Shown here piece after piece: positions 44,540-57,155 of a stretch of 64,000 bases of DNA. This DNA comes from Phyto melanocephala. Its lineage: Eukaryota > Arthropoda > Insecta > Diptera > Rhinophoridae. The DNA lies in NCBI GenBank assembly GCA_941918925.1, contig OW799237.1, positions 53,618,997-53,682,996 of the forward strand, in the 5' to 3' direction. A program made the position numbers and the translations under genes. Under the pieces are notes generated by a model. The model was not told where the DNA came from, did no database searches, and saw nothing but the letters and a program-made list of their open reading frames with translations. Position 1 is the stretch's first letter, and every line of letters starts with the position of its first letter.

Positions 44540-44551
44540 CGTTGGGCGCCA
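44412..44551 (-). repeat. Tandem repeats ending in the primer-binding site
   Basis: Three to four units of 36-46 bp share GCTAACATTAACCTCACTTT, GTGCAAATTGCTTTGCGTTGGGC (shown here in two parts). The last unit ends in the primer site. Each earlier unit repeats the inner part of that site, GTTGGGC or GTCGGGC, with GCCA replaced. Confidence 0.8.
44540..44551 (-). other. Primer-binding site, tRNA-Lys type
   Basis: The minus strand reads TGGCGCCCAACG four bases after the LTR. This is complementary to the 3' end of animal tRNA-Lys and is the site used by Ulysses/Osvaldo-group elements. Confidence 0.8.
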
Positions 44552-44555
44552 TCTA

Positions 44556-46682
44556 TGTTACGTGCCGGTATTTTTCGACTACCAAATACAAAAATAATAA
44601 AAGCGAAACATACCCACGCCAAATATTGGGTTAAGGGCGTGAAAGGCGGTTGCCAGCTAGCTCGAGCAAAAAGGTCAGTGGTTCTCAACCCGGGGTATTT
44701 GGCACGTGAACATATGACCGTACCCTACACACCTTTAGAGTACGGAAAATTTTTAAACAAAGCTTTTAAAATCTTACAGCGCTGTCGTTATGCAAACGTT
44801 GGCATGACCAGGTGGATCGTCATGCCTGGTAATATTGTTTTCCCTCCCGCAATTTGCTCCTATGACAGACTAAGTACCTAAAATTTTATGTCTGTCCCAA
44901 TGATGTGATCACCCGCTTAGTGCATTCCACTTACCTCCAACATTCCTCCTCTAATAATAACATTTAAAAATTCATGATGCACTTACATGAAGTAAAAAAA
45001 AACTTTATTCTACAATTTTCAAGTGGAAAAAAAATTCTCTCTATCATCTGTTTATATATATATAAATATTTACATATATATATTTGTATGTATAGGAAAC
45101 AATTAAAATAATGTTATTAGTAATGATAATAATATTATACAAAATATCATAAATAATGCTATTAATAAAAATAAAATATTTTATAATAATATTATTAATA
45201 CTTAAAATAAAACAAGAATATTTTATAATAATAATACTTAACATAAGCTGGTGGTTTGTTGATGCTGTTGGTGGTGGGTTGTACTGGCAGTAATTTCGTT
45301 GCTGGTAGAACGTTTTCGCATCGGTAAAGTTGCTGCTGATGCAGTTGTTACTGGTAGACTTGTAGCTGCTGGAGGCATTTTCCTCATGAAACGGGTTTAT
45401 TTTTTTCTCTTTTCATTATAGCTTCATAAAATAGGTATTATGTTTGATTCGCACTTTTTGATTTTTCTTTTTCAAATAAATTTTAATATATTTAATACAT
45501 AATTTAAGAAACTGATTATTTATTAATTCGTTTACTTAATTCAATTGCAAATGGTTTTTTTTTGTAGGTGGTTCTCATTGTTATTGTATTTAGACTAGCA
45601 AGAAAGAGTAACAAGCACAAACTAGTTAAAAGTATATTATTTTTTTTATTTAGAAAATAGTTCGTAAAGTTTAAGAAATTCTTTTGAATTGAAAATCATC
45701 CTTCATTGGTAGCAAGATCAACATATTTTTTTTTTTTTTTTTTAAATTTCACTTTGCAATGTTTTCTTTTTTTTTTTTTTATTGATGTGGTGCGAGTTTT
45801 AACAAAATAAAATATTGTTAGATTGTCAAAAATCAAGGAATGTTTGAAACGATTTAAAAGTTTTGGAATAAAATAAGCAGAAGTATTTTAATAGACCTTG
45901 ATTTTTGTGTACGCATGGTCTTTTCTCTGGATTATTGTAGAGGCGAAAAACACACGCATAATTTTTTTGGGAAAAAATATTGTTTTTTGTAAAACTATTT
46001 TTTTTTTTCTAAACAATTTTAGCATTTATTAATTTAAAGAAAATTACTAAACACGCGAAACTCTCAGACAACTTTAGGCGTTCAGTTTTTTTTTTGCATT
46101 TTTATTTTTTTTCCCACTTCTCAATTAATTTTTTTCCTCTAACTCGACTTTTCTTGTTAACTTCTTAAAATCAACTGTCACTTTCAACTTTTCTTAATCT
46201 GATTTTTCTTTTCTTCTCTTTCCCTTTCTTTCTCTTTTTGCAAAGTTGCCAGTAGGTGATCTTGCCTACTGGGCCCTTATAACAATTACGCAAAATCAGC
46301 AAATCGCTGAAAGGCATCACTTGCAAAATCTTTTTTCTTTTCCATTCCTCTTTCCACAAAACCGGTTTGAAATGTGTCGTGCTGCTATTGGTCAAACAAT
46401 TTAACGGTAAACTGAGGTGATGGCAATTGTAAGAGGAGACGTAAGGACATGAGAGGTGACAAAACTTTCCGTTTGTGATCGTCTATCGAAACTCATATAA
46501 AAAAAATTGGTTGCCAACCGTAACAGTTGCATATGTATATGTACATATGTATATGCAAATGTGTAAAGTTTTAAAAGAAACGTAGAATTACCGGGCCTTG
46601 CCAGAAAATTCGAATGTGTAATTTTGAAAGGCATAGGAGGTTTTTCAAGAAGAAAAAAATTAATAGAAAAAAATCCGTAACA
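44556..46682 (-). repeat. 5' LTR of the Ulysses-like element (2127 bp)
   Basis: Starts and ends like the 3' copy, with near-identical sequence. The longer T-run near 45727-45743 is the main length difference. The element's promoter must lie in this repeat. It was not pinpointed. Confidence 0.9.
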
Positions 46683-49016
46683 ATTAGCTATAATTTTCTT
46701 GAACATTCCTTAAACATATATTTTGTGTTCTACCAGAGAGATTCTTTTTTATCCAATTGCAAGTACGTTCAGTAAAACCCATTGATTTTAGCTTAAAAAG
46801 AAGGATTTCATACTTGATCTTGTCGAATGCTTTGCTAAAATCTGTATATATAACATCAGTAGGTTTAACACTAGTAAATCCTTTACGTATCAAGGTAGTT
46901 AATTGCAAAATGTTTGTCATTGTTGAGCAACCTTTTCTGAAACCATGCTGAGTCGGAGACAACAATGATGACACCTCATAAGAAAGGAAATTAGATAAAC
47001 ATTTTTCAAAGAGTTAAGCTATGGCACTTAATTTTGCAATACCTCTGTAGTTCATAATATTTGATTTATTTCCTGATTTAAAAAAGGGAATAATATAGGA
47101 TTCCTTCCAAAATTGAAGAAAGAAGGCAAATTTTATTGACGCATTAAAGATAATCGATAAAGCAGCAGCCAAGCAGTGTACACAGTTTGTTAAAATACAA
47201 GATGGAACTCCATCAGGTCCACTGTAAACAAATGATTTTAAACCTTTTATGGAGGTATCAATGTCCGCAGTATTTATAAGGGAAAATTAATTTGACTGAT
47301 GTTCAGTAATAGAATACGGATATATAATTGTAGAATCATAAAGTTGATCAGAATATGTGGTTGCAAAAAAATAAGCAAACATATTGCTAATAGTTGCATC
47401 ATCAGTAGATTCTTTATTCAAGTGTTACATCACATTTGGGTAGCCAGAAGATTTTCTTTTAGAGTTTACGAACGTATAGAATTATTTTTGATCACGTCTA
47501 AAAATTAGAATATAATTTTGAGTAAAGTAATTATAATAATTATAATTAGTTTTATTAAATCAGTATACTTTTCTTCTATTCTTAGGTGAATTACAAGATA
47601 TGTGAGTTGACAGGTATAAACTTATTTCAAGCGTAGGATGATAGCGGTCCTCTAGTTTTACAATTGGTGTAGCATGAATTTGAGAGCAGTTTTTAGGCTC
47701 ATTTACAAAAACCAAATCAAGCAGCTCTCCATAATCGTTATATATACCATTAATTTCGAGTACAAAATACTGTATAAGAAATCATCTATCCAAACCTCAG
47801 ATTTAGTCGGAGCATAAATAAATTCTTCCTTTAAATAGGTCCATGAAACTGAAAATAAATTAAATTCATCGAAAACTAAAATTTACTTATCATATTGAGC
47901 TTTTTAAACAAGTTAGATAAGTAAATGATTTGCTTAACTTTATTGAATCTGAATCAGTTTAAACCTCTATCGAAGAAAAACTATTCGAAATAGCAATTAA
48001 AATACCACCACCAATAGTTGAAGTTTTTCGATCACGTCTGTAGACGCTATAGCTATCACAGATAATTTCAGAATTTAAGGTATTGACATTTAACTATATA
48101 GGTATCGGTAAAAATAATTACATGATGATTAAAACCAAAACTTTCATTAAAGAGGTTAGACAGTTTAGTGTATAAACCACGTTCGTTTTGATAAATTATG
48201 TTTAAATGATTATTAGCATTTACAAGAAGTTTTTTTGGGTTATTGATTGATGGGAAGAAAGGCAGATAACTTTGTTAGATCTAGGATTCTCCTGTCAGGC
48301 CAAAAACAAGGATCAATAAGTATATCAAAAATTTCCGTTGGAACGAAGCAATACTTCCCGGCTGAGAGTATGAAAATTTATGTGTTAAACTTCAGAGTTC
48401 GAATTATTGGAATTAAATTTAATATTTACATATATGTACATATAATAATCAATATCATCAATGGTTGTATCAAAAGCCAATCGAGATATAAATATGGATT
48501 TTTTCGGTGGTATAACTCGTAGAACTCTATGGACAGGCTGAGTGTCATTGGCATTCATAGTATGAAGTATTTGCGGTGTAATATTATTTGGTGTTGGTAT
48601 ATTCATAGCACTTTCCTTTGAAACATTGGTAAAGATTGAGACTGTAGAAGGCTTTACCTTGTTTGAGCTTGTAGCAAGAACCTTGGAAACATTTGTAGCT
48701 GGGCTATGAGAAGAATTTGCTTTGCTAGAGTTTCTGGCAGATTTGCGGCGTTTTGGTGAAGATCGAGATGGAGATTAAGGATTTTCAAGAGATGTGAATT
48801 CATCAAATAATTTTTCGTAATCTAATATTTTGTTTGAAAGAGCTGATAATTCTTTTTTTATATCCAAAAATATTGTCTTTTTTCCCTGAAAAAATTTATA
48901 GAAATCTACTCCAATTTTTTTTTACATTTAAAGCAATATCCCGCTAATTTTTGCATTTTTAGTGTTTTTAAATTTTTGGAACTATTTTTCAATATTATTA
49001 AGAACGTTAATAAAAA
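46683..49016 (-). pseudogene. LINE 5' and central part (minus strand), left arm
   Basis: The mirror of 51350-53675. The reverse-transcriptase fragment on the minus strand (46974 down to 46684) reads SPTQHGFRKGCSTMTNIL and YTDFSKAFDKIKYE. Upstream come endonuclease scraps and an ORF1-like frame (48606 down to 48385) with RVIPPKKSIFISRLAFDT. Many stops. Two residues of the RT fragment differ from the right arm (A/P and KN/TY), so the arms are not identical. Confidence 0.65.
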
Positions 49017-49176
49017 CAAGTAAGAGTGCTATATTCATCCGTGCCGAATCTGATAATACCCTTCACTATCATGTACACAGGTATAATCCCAAATCGTAGC
49101 TTAACCTATATTTTATGTTACACCCCATTTTTTCTTATTATTTCCGACGCCATCCCTGATTTAGAATTTATACGTA

Positions 49177-49913
49177 CACGCAAAGAAAAAATATGGTTGT
49201 GGTAATCATAATCGAAGAGCAACATACTATGATTGAATTGTATGATTATCGTTAAAATATATACATAGTGGTTACCAGTTATCATTATTATGTTTAATTA
49301 AAGTATCATTCAATAATCATATATATGACTACAACTGAAATCGACAATCTGTGCATTTTTACGGCAAATTATTGTCTTTTTCTGTAACATACACATATTG
49401 ATTGTACTTACCAACTTAATTGCAATTTTTACCAATATTTTTTTACATTTTCTCGTTTATTTTTAAATTTTCTTAAATTTTTCAAAATTTTTGTCAATTA
49501 TTTTGACATCTCAAACTTTTTAAATAATAAAAAAGTATTCAGCAAGAAGAAGAAGAACAGTTGAAATCAAATTATTATTAAAAATAATCATAGCTTGATT
49601 AATTTGTAATCATACTGTCGTCTCACCTATTATTTAATGATTATTTATAATTTTTAATGCTTTTGAATATAATGTTATTTTTGTCAGATTAGTTTTTTAC
49701 ATCATAATATTTTTAAATGATAACCATTTTGAAATTTTTACGAAAAGTAAACTTTAAATGATACAATGCAAACAAATGCTTGATTATCATGACAAAATAT
49801 ATGATGAAATTAAACAAAAATAACTATTACTTGTTTTCGACAACCAAATATTGTTATAGAAACTATAATATGACCTTCGTGATCATGTCGTAACCATGGT
49901 TTTTCTTTGCGTG
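49177..49913. mobile_element. TA-flanked MITE (737 bp) in the left arm
   Basis: The ends are CACGCAAAGAAAAA and TTTTTCTTTGCGTG, flanked by TA (49175-49176 and 49914-49915). The other arm reads TACGTAGTTAAC-type sequence straight through (about 51183-51194 in inverse), which proves insertion. Sub-terminal ATGGTT/AACCAT extends the inverted repeat. The interior is AT-rich with ATAATCAT phrases and is noncoding. TA duplication places it with the Tc1/mariner superfamily. Confidence 0.8.
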
Positions 49914-49915
49914 TA

Positions 49916-50952
49916 GTTAACTGCATTCTACTGGTCAAGCCGTTTAATTTGTTACCCATATTGATGGGGTTAAAAAAATTGTATCCGCCATTTTGTTTTA
50001 GACGCCATCTTGGATCTTAAATTTTTTTATAATTTACTGTATTCTACTGGCCAAGCCCTTTCACTTGATACCAATATTGAGGGGGTTCAAGAAGTTACAT
50101 TTTAAAATACCAGATTTGACCCAAAATTAATTTATTGTTAGCCATTTCGTAGTGGCGAATAACAGGAATTTTAATTTTTTAATAGTGCTTATATTGCGCT
50201 AGTCACCTCCTTTCAGATGATACCAATATTGACTCTCCCGGTTGTCTAGAAGCTAAAAAAAATTATTCTTCGTTTGTAGATTTTTGGAATATATATTAAA
50301 AAAAAAATTGCCTATAACTTTACCGATTAGAGCCCGAGGCATATTATATCTGCAAATAGTAACAAAGGTACCTATCAATTATTCTATGGCTTAATGGCTT
50401 AATTTTAATTTTGGTAGTAAAAATATGGAAAAAACAGAAGCAATCGCGTTTATTTGCTCATATCTCAAAAAGTTATGGGGCGATTTTGCTGAAATAGCGA
50501 TTCGTTCCCGGATATTTCCAAAAGATTGATACCAGACACAGGTCTGAGGAACATGTGGTTGCTTCTAAAAGTTGATTTCAACCAACACGCGGACAGACGG
50601 ACACGACTTAATCGGCTGCTCTATTCATTAGCTTTCAAAAAATATATACTTTATGGGGTCGGAAAATTGTAGAAATTACAAACGGAATGACAAAGCTATA
50701 CATATATACCCTTGTGCACCACAGGTGAAGGGTATAATAAATTATTATCGTTTAGATTACAATGACAACTGTCGGTAAAATATGTTAATAAATACCGAAA
50801 TCGATAAAATTGTTGTTAACTGTTTTTACCGATACGATTATCGTTAAAATAAGTTAGTGAATCGCACTAGAGATGTTGGTAAATTTCGTACTAACTCAAT
50901 GATATACTTATATTAAATAACATGAAATAACAACATTAAAATTCATTTTGGC
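49916..50952. repeat. Centre of the inverted repeat: older repeat copies and spacer
   Basis: 49916-50157 and 50953-51183 are also inverted relative to each other, but at roughly 85-90% identity, far below the arms. They are copies of the dispersed GGCGTCT repeat seen at 11995. The spacer 50158-50952 holds a reverse-oriented piece of the TATACCC dispersed repeat (ACCCTTGTGCACCACAGGTG at about 50710). It has no gene. Confidence 0.6.
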
Positions 50953-51349
50953 CGCCACTACAAAATGGCGGACAATCAATTTATATATGGGTCAAATCTG
51001 GTATTTTAAAATGTTACTTCTTGAACACCCTCAATATTGATATCAAATGAAAGGGATTGACCAGTAGAATTATTAAAATATGTAAAATCCAATATGGCGT
51101 CTAAAACAAAATGGCGGATCAATTTTTTTTAACCCTTATCAATATTGGTATCAAATTAAAGGGCTTGACTAGTTGAGTACAGTTAACTACGTAAACATTC
51201 AAAATCAAGGATGGCGTCGGAAATAATAAGGAAAAATGGGGTGTAACATAAAATATAGGTTAAGCTACGATTTGGGATTATACCTGTGTACATGATAGTG
51301 AAGGGTATTATCAGATTCGGCACGGATGAATATAGCACTCTTACTTGTT

Positions 51350-53675
51350 TTTATTAACGTTCTTAATAATATTAAAAAATAGTTCCAAAAATTTAAAAAC
51401 ACTAAAAATGCAAAAATTAGCGGGATATTGCTTTAAATGTAAAAAAAAATTGGAGTAGATTTCTATAAATTTTTTCAGGGAAAAAAGACAATATTTTTGG
51501 ATATAAAAAAAGAATTATCAGCTCTTTCAAACAAAATATTAGATTACGAAAAATTATTTGATGAATTCACATCTCTTGAAAATCCTTAATCTCCATCTCG
51601 ATCTTCACCAAAACGCCGCAAATCTGCCAGAAACTCTAGCAAAGCAAATTCTTCTCATAGCCCAGCTACAAATGTTTCCAAGGTTCTTGCTACAAGCTCA
51701 AACAAGGTAAAGCCTTCTACAGTCTCAATCTTTACCAATGTTTCAAAGGAAAGTGCTATGAATATACCAACACCAAATAATATTACACCGCAAATACTTC
51801 ATACTATGAATGCCAATGACACTCAGCCTGTCCATAGAGTTCTACGAGTTATACCACCGAAAAAATCCATATTTATATCTCGATTGGCTTTTGATACAAC
51901 CATTGATGATATTGATTATTATATGTACATATATGTAAATATTAAATTTAATTCCAATAATTCGAACTCTGAAGTTTAACACATAAATTTTCATACTCTC
52001 AGCCGGGAAGTATTGCTTCGTTCCAACGGAAATTTTTGATCTACTTATTGATCCTTGTTTTTGGCCTGACAGGAGAATCCTAGATCTAACAAAGTTATCT
52101 GCCTTCCTTCCCATCAATCAATAACCCAAAAAAACTTCTTGTAAATGCTAATAATCATTTAAACATAATTTATCAAAACGAACGTGGTTTATACACTAAA
52201 CTGTCTAACCTCTTTAATGAAAGTTTTGGTTTTAATCATCATGTAATTATTTTTACCGATACCTATATAGTTAAATGTCAATACCTTAAATTCTGAAATT
52301 ATCTGTGATAGCTATAGCGTCTACAGACGTGATCGAAAAACTTCAACTATTGGTGGTGGTATTTTAATTGCTATTTCGAATAGTTTTTCTTCGATAGAGG
52401 TTTAAACTGATTCAGATTCAATAAAGTTAAGCAAATCATTTACTTATCTGACTTGTTTAAAAAGCTCAATATGATAAGTAAATTTTAGTTTTCGATGAAT
52501 TTAATTTATTTTCAGTTTCATGGACCTATTTAAAGGAAGAATTTATTTATGCTCCGACTAAATCTGAGGTTTGGATAGATGATTTCTTATACAGTATTTT
52601 GTACTCGAAATTAATGGTATATATAACGATTATGGAGAGCTGCTTGATTTGGTTTTTGTAAATGAGCCTAAAAACTGCTCTCAAATTCATGCTACACCAA
52701 TTGTAAAACTAGAGGACCGCTATCATCCTACGCTTGAAATAAGTTTATACCTGTCAACTCACATATCTTGTAATTCACCTAAGAATAGAAGAAAAGTATA
52801 CTGATTTAATAAAACTAATTATAATTATTATAATTACTTTACTCAAAATTATATTCTAATTTTTAGACGTGATCAAAAATAATTCTATACGTTCGTAAAC
52901 TCTAAAAGAAAATCTTCTGGCTACCCAAATGTGATGTAACACTTGAATAAAGAATCTACTGATGATGCAACTATTAGCAATATGTTTGCTTATTTTTTTG
53001 CAACCACATATTCTGATCAACTTTATGATTCTACAATTATATATCCGTATTCTATTACTGAACATCAGTCAAATTAATTTTCCCTTATAAATACTGCGGA
53101 CATTGATACCTCCATAAAAGGTTTAAAATCATTTGTTTACAGTGGACCTGATGGAGTTCCATCTTGTATTTTAACAAACTGTGTACACTCCTTGGCTGCT
53201 GCTTTATCGATTATCTTTAATGCGTCAATAAAATTTGCCTTCTTTCTTCAATTTTGGAAGGAATCCTATATTATTCCCTTTTTTAAATCAGGAAATAAAT
53301 CAAATATTATGAACTACAGAGGTATTGCAAAATTAAGTGCCATAGCTTAACTCTTTGAAAAATGTTTATCTAATTTCCTTTCTTATGAGGTGTCATCATT
53401 GTTGTCTCCGACTCAGCATGGTTTCAGAAAAGGTTGCTCAACAATGACAAACATTTTGCAATTAACTACCTTGATACGTAAAGGATTTACTAGTGTTAAA
53501 CCTACTGATGTTATATATACAGATTTTAGCAAACCATTCGACAAGATCAAGTATGAAATCCTTCTTTTTAAGCTAAAATCAATGGGTTTCACTGAACGTA
53601 CTTGCAATTGGATAAAAACGTATCTCTCTGGTAGAACACAAAATATATGTTTAAGGAATGTTCAAGAAAATTATA
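51350..53675 (+). pseudogene. Jockey-type LINE, 5' and central part (right arm)
   Basis: ORF1-like start MQKLAGYCFKCKKK with a CxxC pair near 51408. Then an ORF1 C-terminal frame (51758-51979) with PPKKSIFISRLAFDTTIDDI. The endonuclease is in pieces: IIYQNERGLYTKLSNLF (about 52166), then RKTSTIGGGILIAISNSFSS (about 52336). The reverse-transcriptase frame (53390-53680) contains PTQHGFRKGCSTMTNIL and YTDFSKPFDKIKYEILLFK. It moved by target-primed reverse transcription when alive. Stops in every domain make it dead. The exact clade is undetermined. Confidence 0.7.
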
Positions 53676-55270
53676 GCTAATAGGAGCTGTAATAAGACTC
53701 TGTAATATCCCTTTGTTTGCTGACGATGTAAGAATTTTTCTTATGTAAAACGATGGTCAAAAGACATTTTCGATCCAGGTATTATTAAACAGTTATATAA
53801 AGCGTGATTTTTTAAACATATTTTTTTTTAATCTAATAAAACACTCAAATTTTGATCATATATTCAAAATTTTTATTGGAATCGATAAAATGGTCTTTAC
53901 CATTTAATTAAAGAAAAAAACTTCATGTAAATGTTGCCCGCGGCTCCGGTTCAAATAGTCCATTCGTTTGGCTTGTCCACATAAACCAACGACTTCACAT
54001 AACCCCACAAGAAAATCGAGAGGCGTCAAATCATATGATCTTGGCGACCAAGTCTCGTTTCGAGAGATAAACTGCTCACCAAATTCATCCTTAAATATGT
54101 CCATTGCATGTGGCACCGTCTTGTTAAAAACAACTTATCAACCAAGTCCAACTCAGCAAATTAGGACAAAAAAAGTCGCGTGGCTCGATATCGTTCGCCG
54201 TTGACGGTAACGTTTCTTGCACAGTCGTCTTTTAAGAAAAATGGACCGATGATGCCACCAGTCCATAAACCACATTAAACTGTCGTTTTTTCAGGATGCA
54301 TCAGTAACTCTTGTACAGCTTCTGGCTGTTATTCACCCCAGATGCGACAGAAATTAGCCTCATTGCTGAACACAATTTTTCGATAAAATAGTGGATTTCA
54401 CGAATTGTTGATTTGAACATAAAAAGTTCGTAACAAACGATGGATATTTCTCACAGAGCACGAATTTTGATAATAAATTTCAACGATGTGCAGTCGTTGC
54501 TCGTTTCTTCATGATGAAGTGGCAGAGTATACTGAACACTTTACACTTTTACAGATGTCGTTTGGACACAATTACCAACCAGTGCTGCCAGCACGAAATA
54601 TCAATTTCATGTAAAATCAACCTTTATATCTTTAGTAAGACCAATACTTAAGTATGGATCTGTTGTTTGGGACCCCAAATATAATGGCCATGTTGATCGC
54701 ATCAAATCTATGCAGAAGCAATTTCTTCTGTTTTGTCTAAGAAGATCTTTTGAAGGCCATCTTATAAACCTACTGCCAGACGAAACCAGGCTAGCTTAAG
54801 TCAAATTGCCTACTTTAAAAAGCCGTAGATCTATGCTTAGTGTGTCTTTTTTGATAAACCTAATAAATGGTGACATTATTTCTGATTTTCTTTTGAGTAA
54901 CATTAATTTTAATATTCCACGTCGTACAACCCGTTACTTTATACCTTTGTATCTTAAATTTTCCCATACAAATTATGCTTTTGCCGATCTATTTAGAAAA
55001 TTATGTGAGAATTTTAATGAAATGTATCAATTGATCGATTTTTCTGTAAATGTTAATCTTATTACACGAAATATAATGTTGTTTTTGAATAATTAAACCT
55101 TTTGTATGTACAAGTTTGAATTCAATTTTATATAATAGTCTGTAAGGATACATGTCCTTAGGGCCATTGTTACAACTTGCCGACAAAGTTAATGTTAATA
55201 AAAGTTACTTTTGTTAACGTGAGCAATAAACTGACCATTAAGTATATTTCGTTATTACAACCTGCCTGTA
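53676..55270 (+). pseudogene. LINE 3' part with mariner insertion (right arm)
   Basis: After the RT fragment an internal deletion leads straight to a polymerase scrap, LFADDVRIF (about 53712-53740). A decayed reverse-oriented mariner follows (53760-54570). The LINE then resumes with LRPILKYGSVVWDP-like sequence and the C-terminal frame 54806-55096 (MLSVSFLINLINGDIISDF; NFNIPRRTTRYFIPLY). It fades out in a 3' untranslated region near 55270. Confidence 0.6.
53760..54570 (-). pseudogene. Mariner-type transposase relic (right arm)
   Basis: The mirror of 35040-35850, with the same blocks on the minus strand (DDCARNVTVNGERYRA; LWGYVKSLVYVDKP). It was inserted in the LINE before the inverted duplication, since both arms share it. 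Confidence 0.65.
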
Positions 55271-56665
55271 AAATAAATTGTATTTATTTTAAAGTATGGC
55301 AGCACCAAAGCAAATGCTGAAGTGATCTTCCCTTTGTTACATGACCTTGTACGCACTAGGTTAAATAAATCCACCGACTAACTTTAAGCAAAGACTCGCT
55401 CTGGGGAGGTCTTTACCCATTAACCTAGCCTCGGGTCTGTATTAATAAAAAAATATGAAAACACAACGGAAACAAAACTAACACAATTGGTACACCCCGA
55501 TTGTAGGAGATGGATGTAATGCTCCAGCCGCCCATCCCAACCATGGTCAACAGTCATCCACTTCAATTTACGTTGACCCCATGAGTCCGCATACCTTACC
55601 ACTTCATTCCACCACTCCTACTTAAATTAAATTCACTCAGACATCATTATTATCCTATTAGATATTCAAGACATTTTTTCTCTTAATTCTTATAAAAAAA
55701 AATTAACACTAAATATATAAAATACTAATGATACTTATTGCTAACAAAACTAATACAAACAAATCTATAAAAATATTTCAATAAATATATGTGGATATAA
55801 AAAAAACGAAAATTTTAATTTACCAAAATTCAAATATATCTATATTCACAATAGCCTATCCGTTAGAAGTAAAATGTTATAAATTTTAAAATATCTAATA
55901 AAATTTCTACTCACAACAATACTGTTCGGCACAACCCAAAATGAGTGTTATTATTAAAAAAAATAAAAACCAAATCACATCCTACCTATTCTAGACCTGA
56001 AAGAGCTCTCTAAAGTCAACTAGGTCGTACAGGCTATAATATAAACTGAACTACTATCGTGAGCAAGAAATGTTATACTAGAATTAAAAATTATACCTAC
56101 AGATTTAAATAACAAAAAAAAAAAAATAAATAAACAATATATTTTAATTAATAAAAAGATAATAAAATTAAATAATTTAAATCCTTACAAACAAAACTTA
56201 AATTACAAAGCAAACGAAACAAAATATATATGTATATCACACCACAAAAAAACGAGTACAAATAATTTAATATTTAAAAAGCACAATATGTCTGCCGCAT
56301 AACTTTATCTCCTTCGGCACTATATTAATATTCCTCAATTATTTAACGGTTATTATTTACCGTGAAGTAAATAACAAGGTAAAATGGACGCCTTATATAC
56401 CGGTTTCAAAACCACAACTATTTATCCCGCTTTAATTATTTAGGAATAAATTTACCTGTTGAATCCTCCGATAAATTTAAATTTGACTTGTTAAACCAAA
56501 CCCCAATGGAGAACCTGTAGTAGAATGCTCCACTAGCGGCGTCTGGCGAACTGTCTCTGGTTCAGCCCCCAGATCAAGACTACTACACCGCTATAAAAAT
56601 TAATATAGTTATCATCCTCTAGTACAAACAGCCACACACAGAAACTTACGTTCTCCAACAAAATT
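55271..56665. other. Unrecognised part of the right arm, inner section
   Basis: Inverted copy of 32944-34330. No gene. Carries the TATA-like motif in inverse at about 56390-56402. Confidence 0.4.
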
Positions 56666-57090
56666 AGAAATGTTACAAATTATTAAAGTACCACCTACAC
56701 AGAGAATTAATTATAAGACTGATACTGCAAATGTTGCCCAAAATTATAGATTGTTAGTTAATAAGATCTGAAAACGGTAGTCTAATAGTATTAGTTGTTA
56801 TTTTTGTAAATTATTACTATAAATATGTGAATGAATTATTTTTGTATGTTTGTTTGTTTGTATATTTCAAAAATTGTTTATATTGAAAAAATATTTTCCC
56901 GCCTTTTTACAAAATATTTTTTCAATTTGAAATTGTTTTGAATTTGTTTTTTGTTTTTATAAAATTTGTATATATATTACCCTGAAGAAGCTACCCATTG
57001 TTTGGTAGCGAAATATTGGTTAAAATAAATAATTTTTTATAAAAAAACTAAAAAAGTTGATCTCAAGCTTGGAAAAATCATATATAATCA
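56666..57090 (+). repeat. Left pLTR of the Penelope-like element
   Basis: It encodes the last ~30 codons of the ORF (MLQIIKVPPTQRIN) and the 3' untranslated region, because it is the tail of a preceding unit. It contains a hammerhead-like core, CTGAAGA at 56982-56988, stem GCTACC/GGTAGC and GAAA at 57010-57013. Confidence 0.8.
56982..57013 (+). ncRNA. Hammerhead-ribozyme-like motif (left pLTR)
   Basis: CUGAAGA, then a 6-bp stem GCTACC/GGTAGC with an 8-base loop, then GAAA. This order is the conserved core of hammerhead ribozymes, which are known in Penelope-like pLTRs. One extra A precedes the stem, and closed stems I and III could not be drawn with confidence, so self-cleavage is uncertain. 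Confidence 0.45.
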
Positions 57091-57155
57091 ATAAAAAAGA
57101 TCAAGAAATTTAGACGATATATTTGAAATCTGAGAGCAAATCAGAATTATCAGCA

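Larger units (their letters stand above)
35933..46682 (-). mobile_element. Ulysses/Osvaldo-type LTR retrotransposon, complete, 10.75 kb
   Basis: Ends TGTTAC...GTAACA, target duplication ATTA (35929-35932 and 46683-46686). The other arm keeps the unoccupied site (53676-53694, TAGCTAATAGGAGCTG). The order on the minus strand is 5' LTR, primer site, 1.6-kb leader, gag, pol, 3' LTR. The size and very long LTRs match what I recall for Ulysses of Drosophila virilis (about 10.6 kb with LTRs of about 2.1 kb). There is no envelope frame. Confidence 0.9.
29140..49155 (+). repeat. Left arm of giant inverted repeat
   Basis: Position x pairs with about 92703-x at the outer edge, 92688-x near 31749, 89609-x from 32944 to 35932, and 100364-x from 46687 to 49155. 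Steps are explained by a 16-17 bp indel near 29955, a longer (TA)n here, the Penelope-like insert in the other arm, and the 10.75-kb retrotransposon in this arm. Reverse-complementary peptides and bases agree almost everywhere; sampled stretches show about one difference per 100 bp. Confidence 0.9.
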
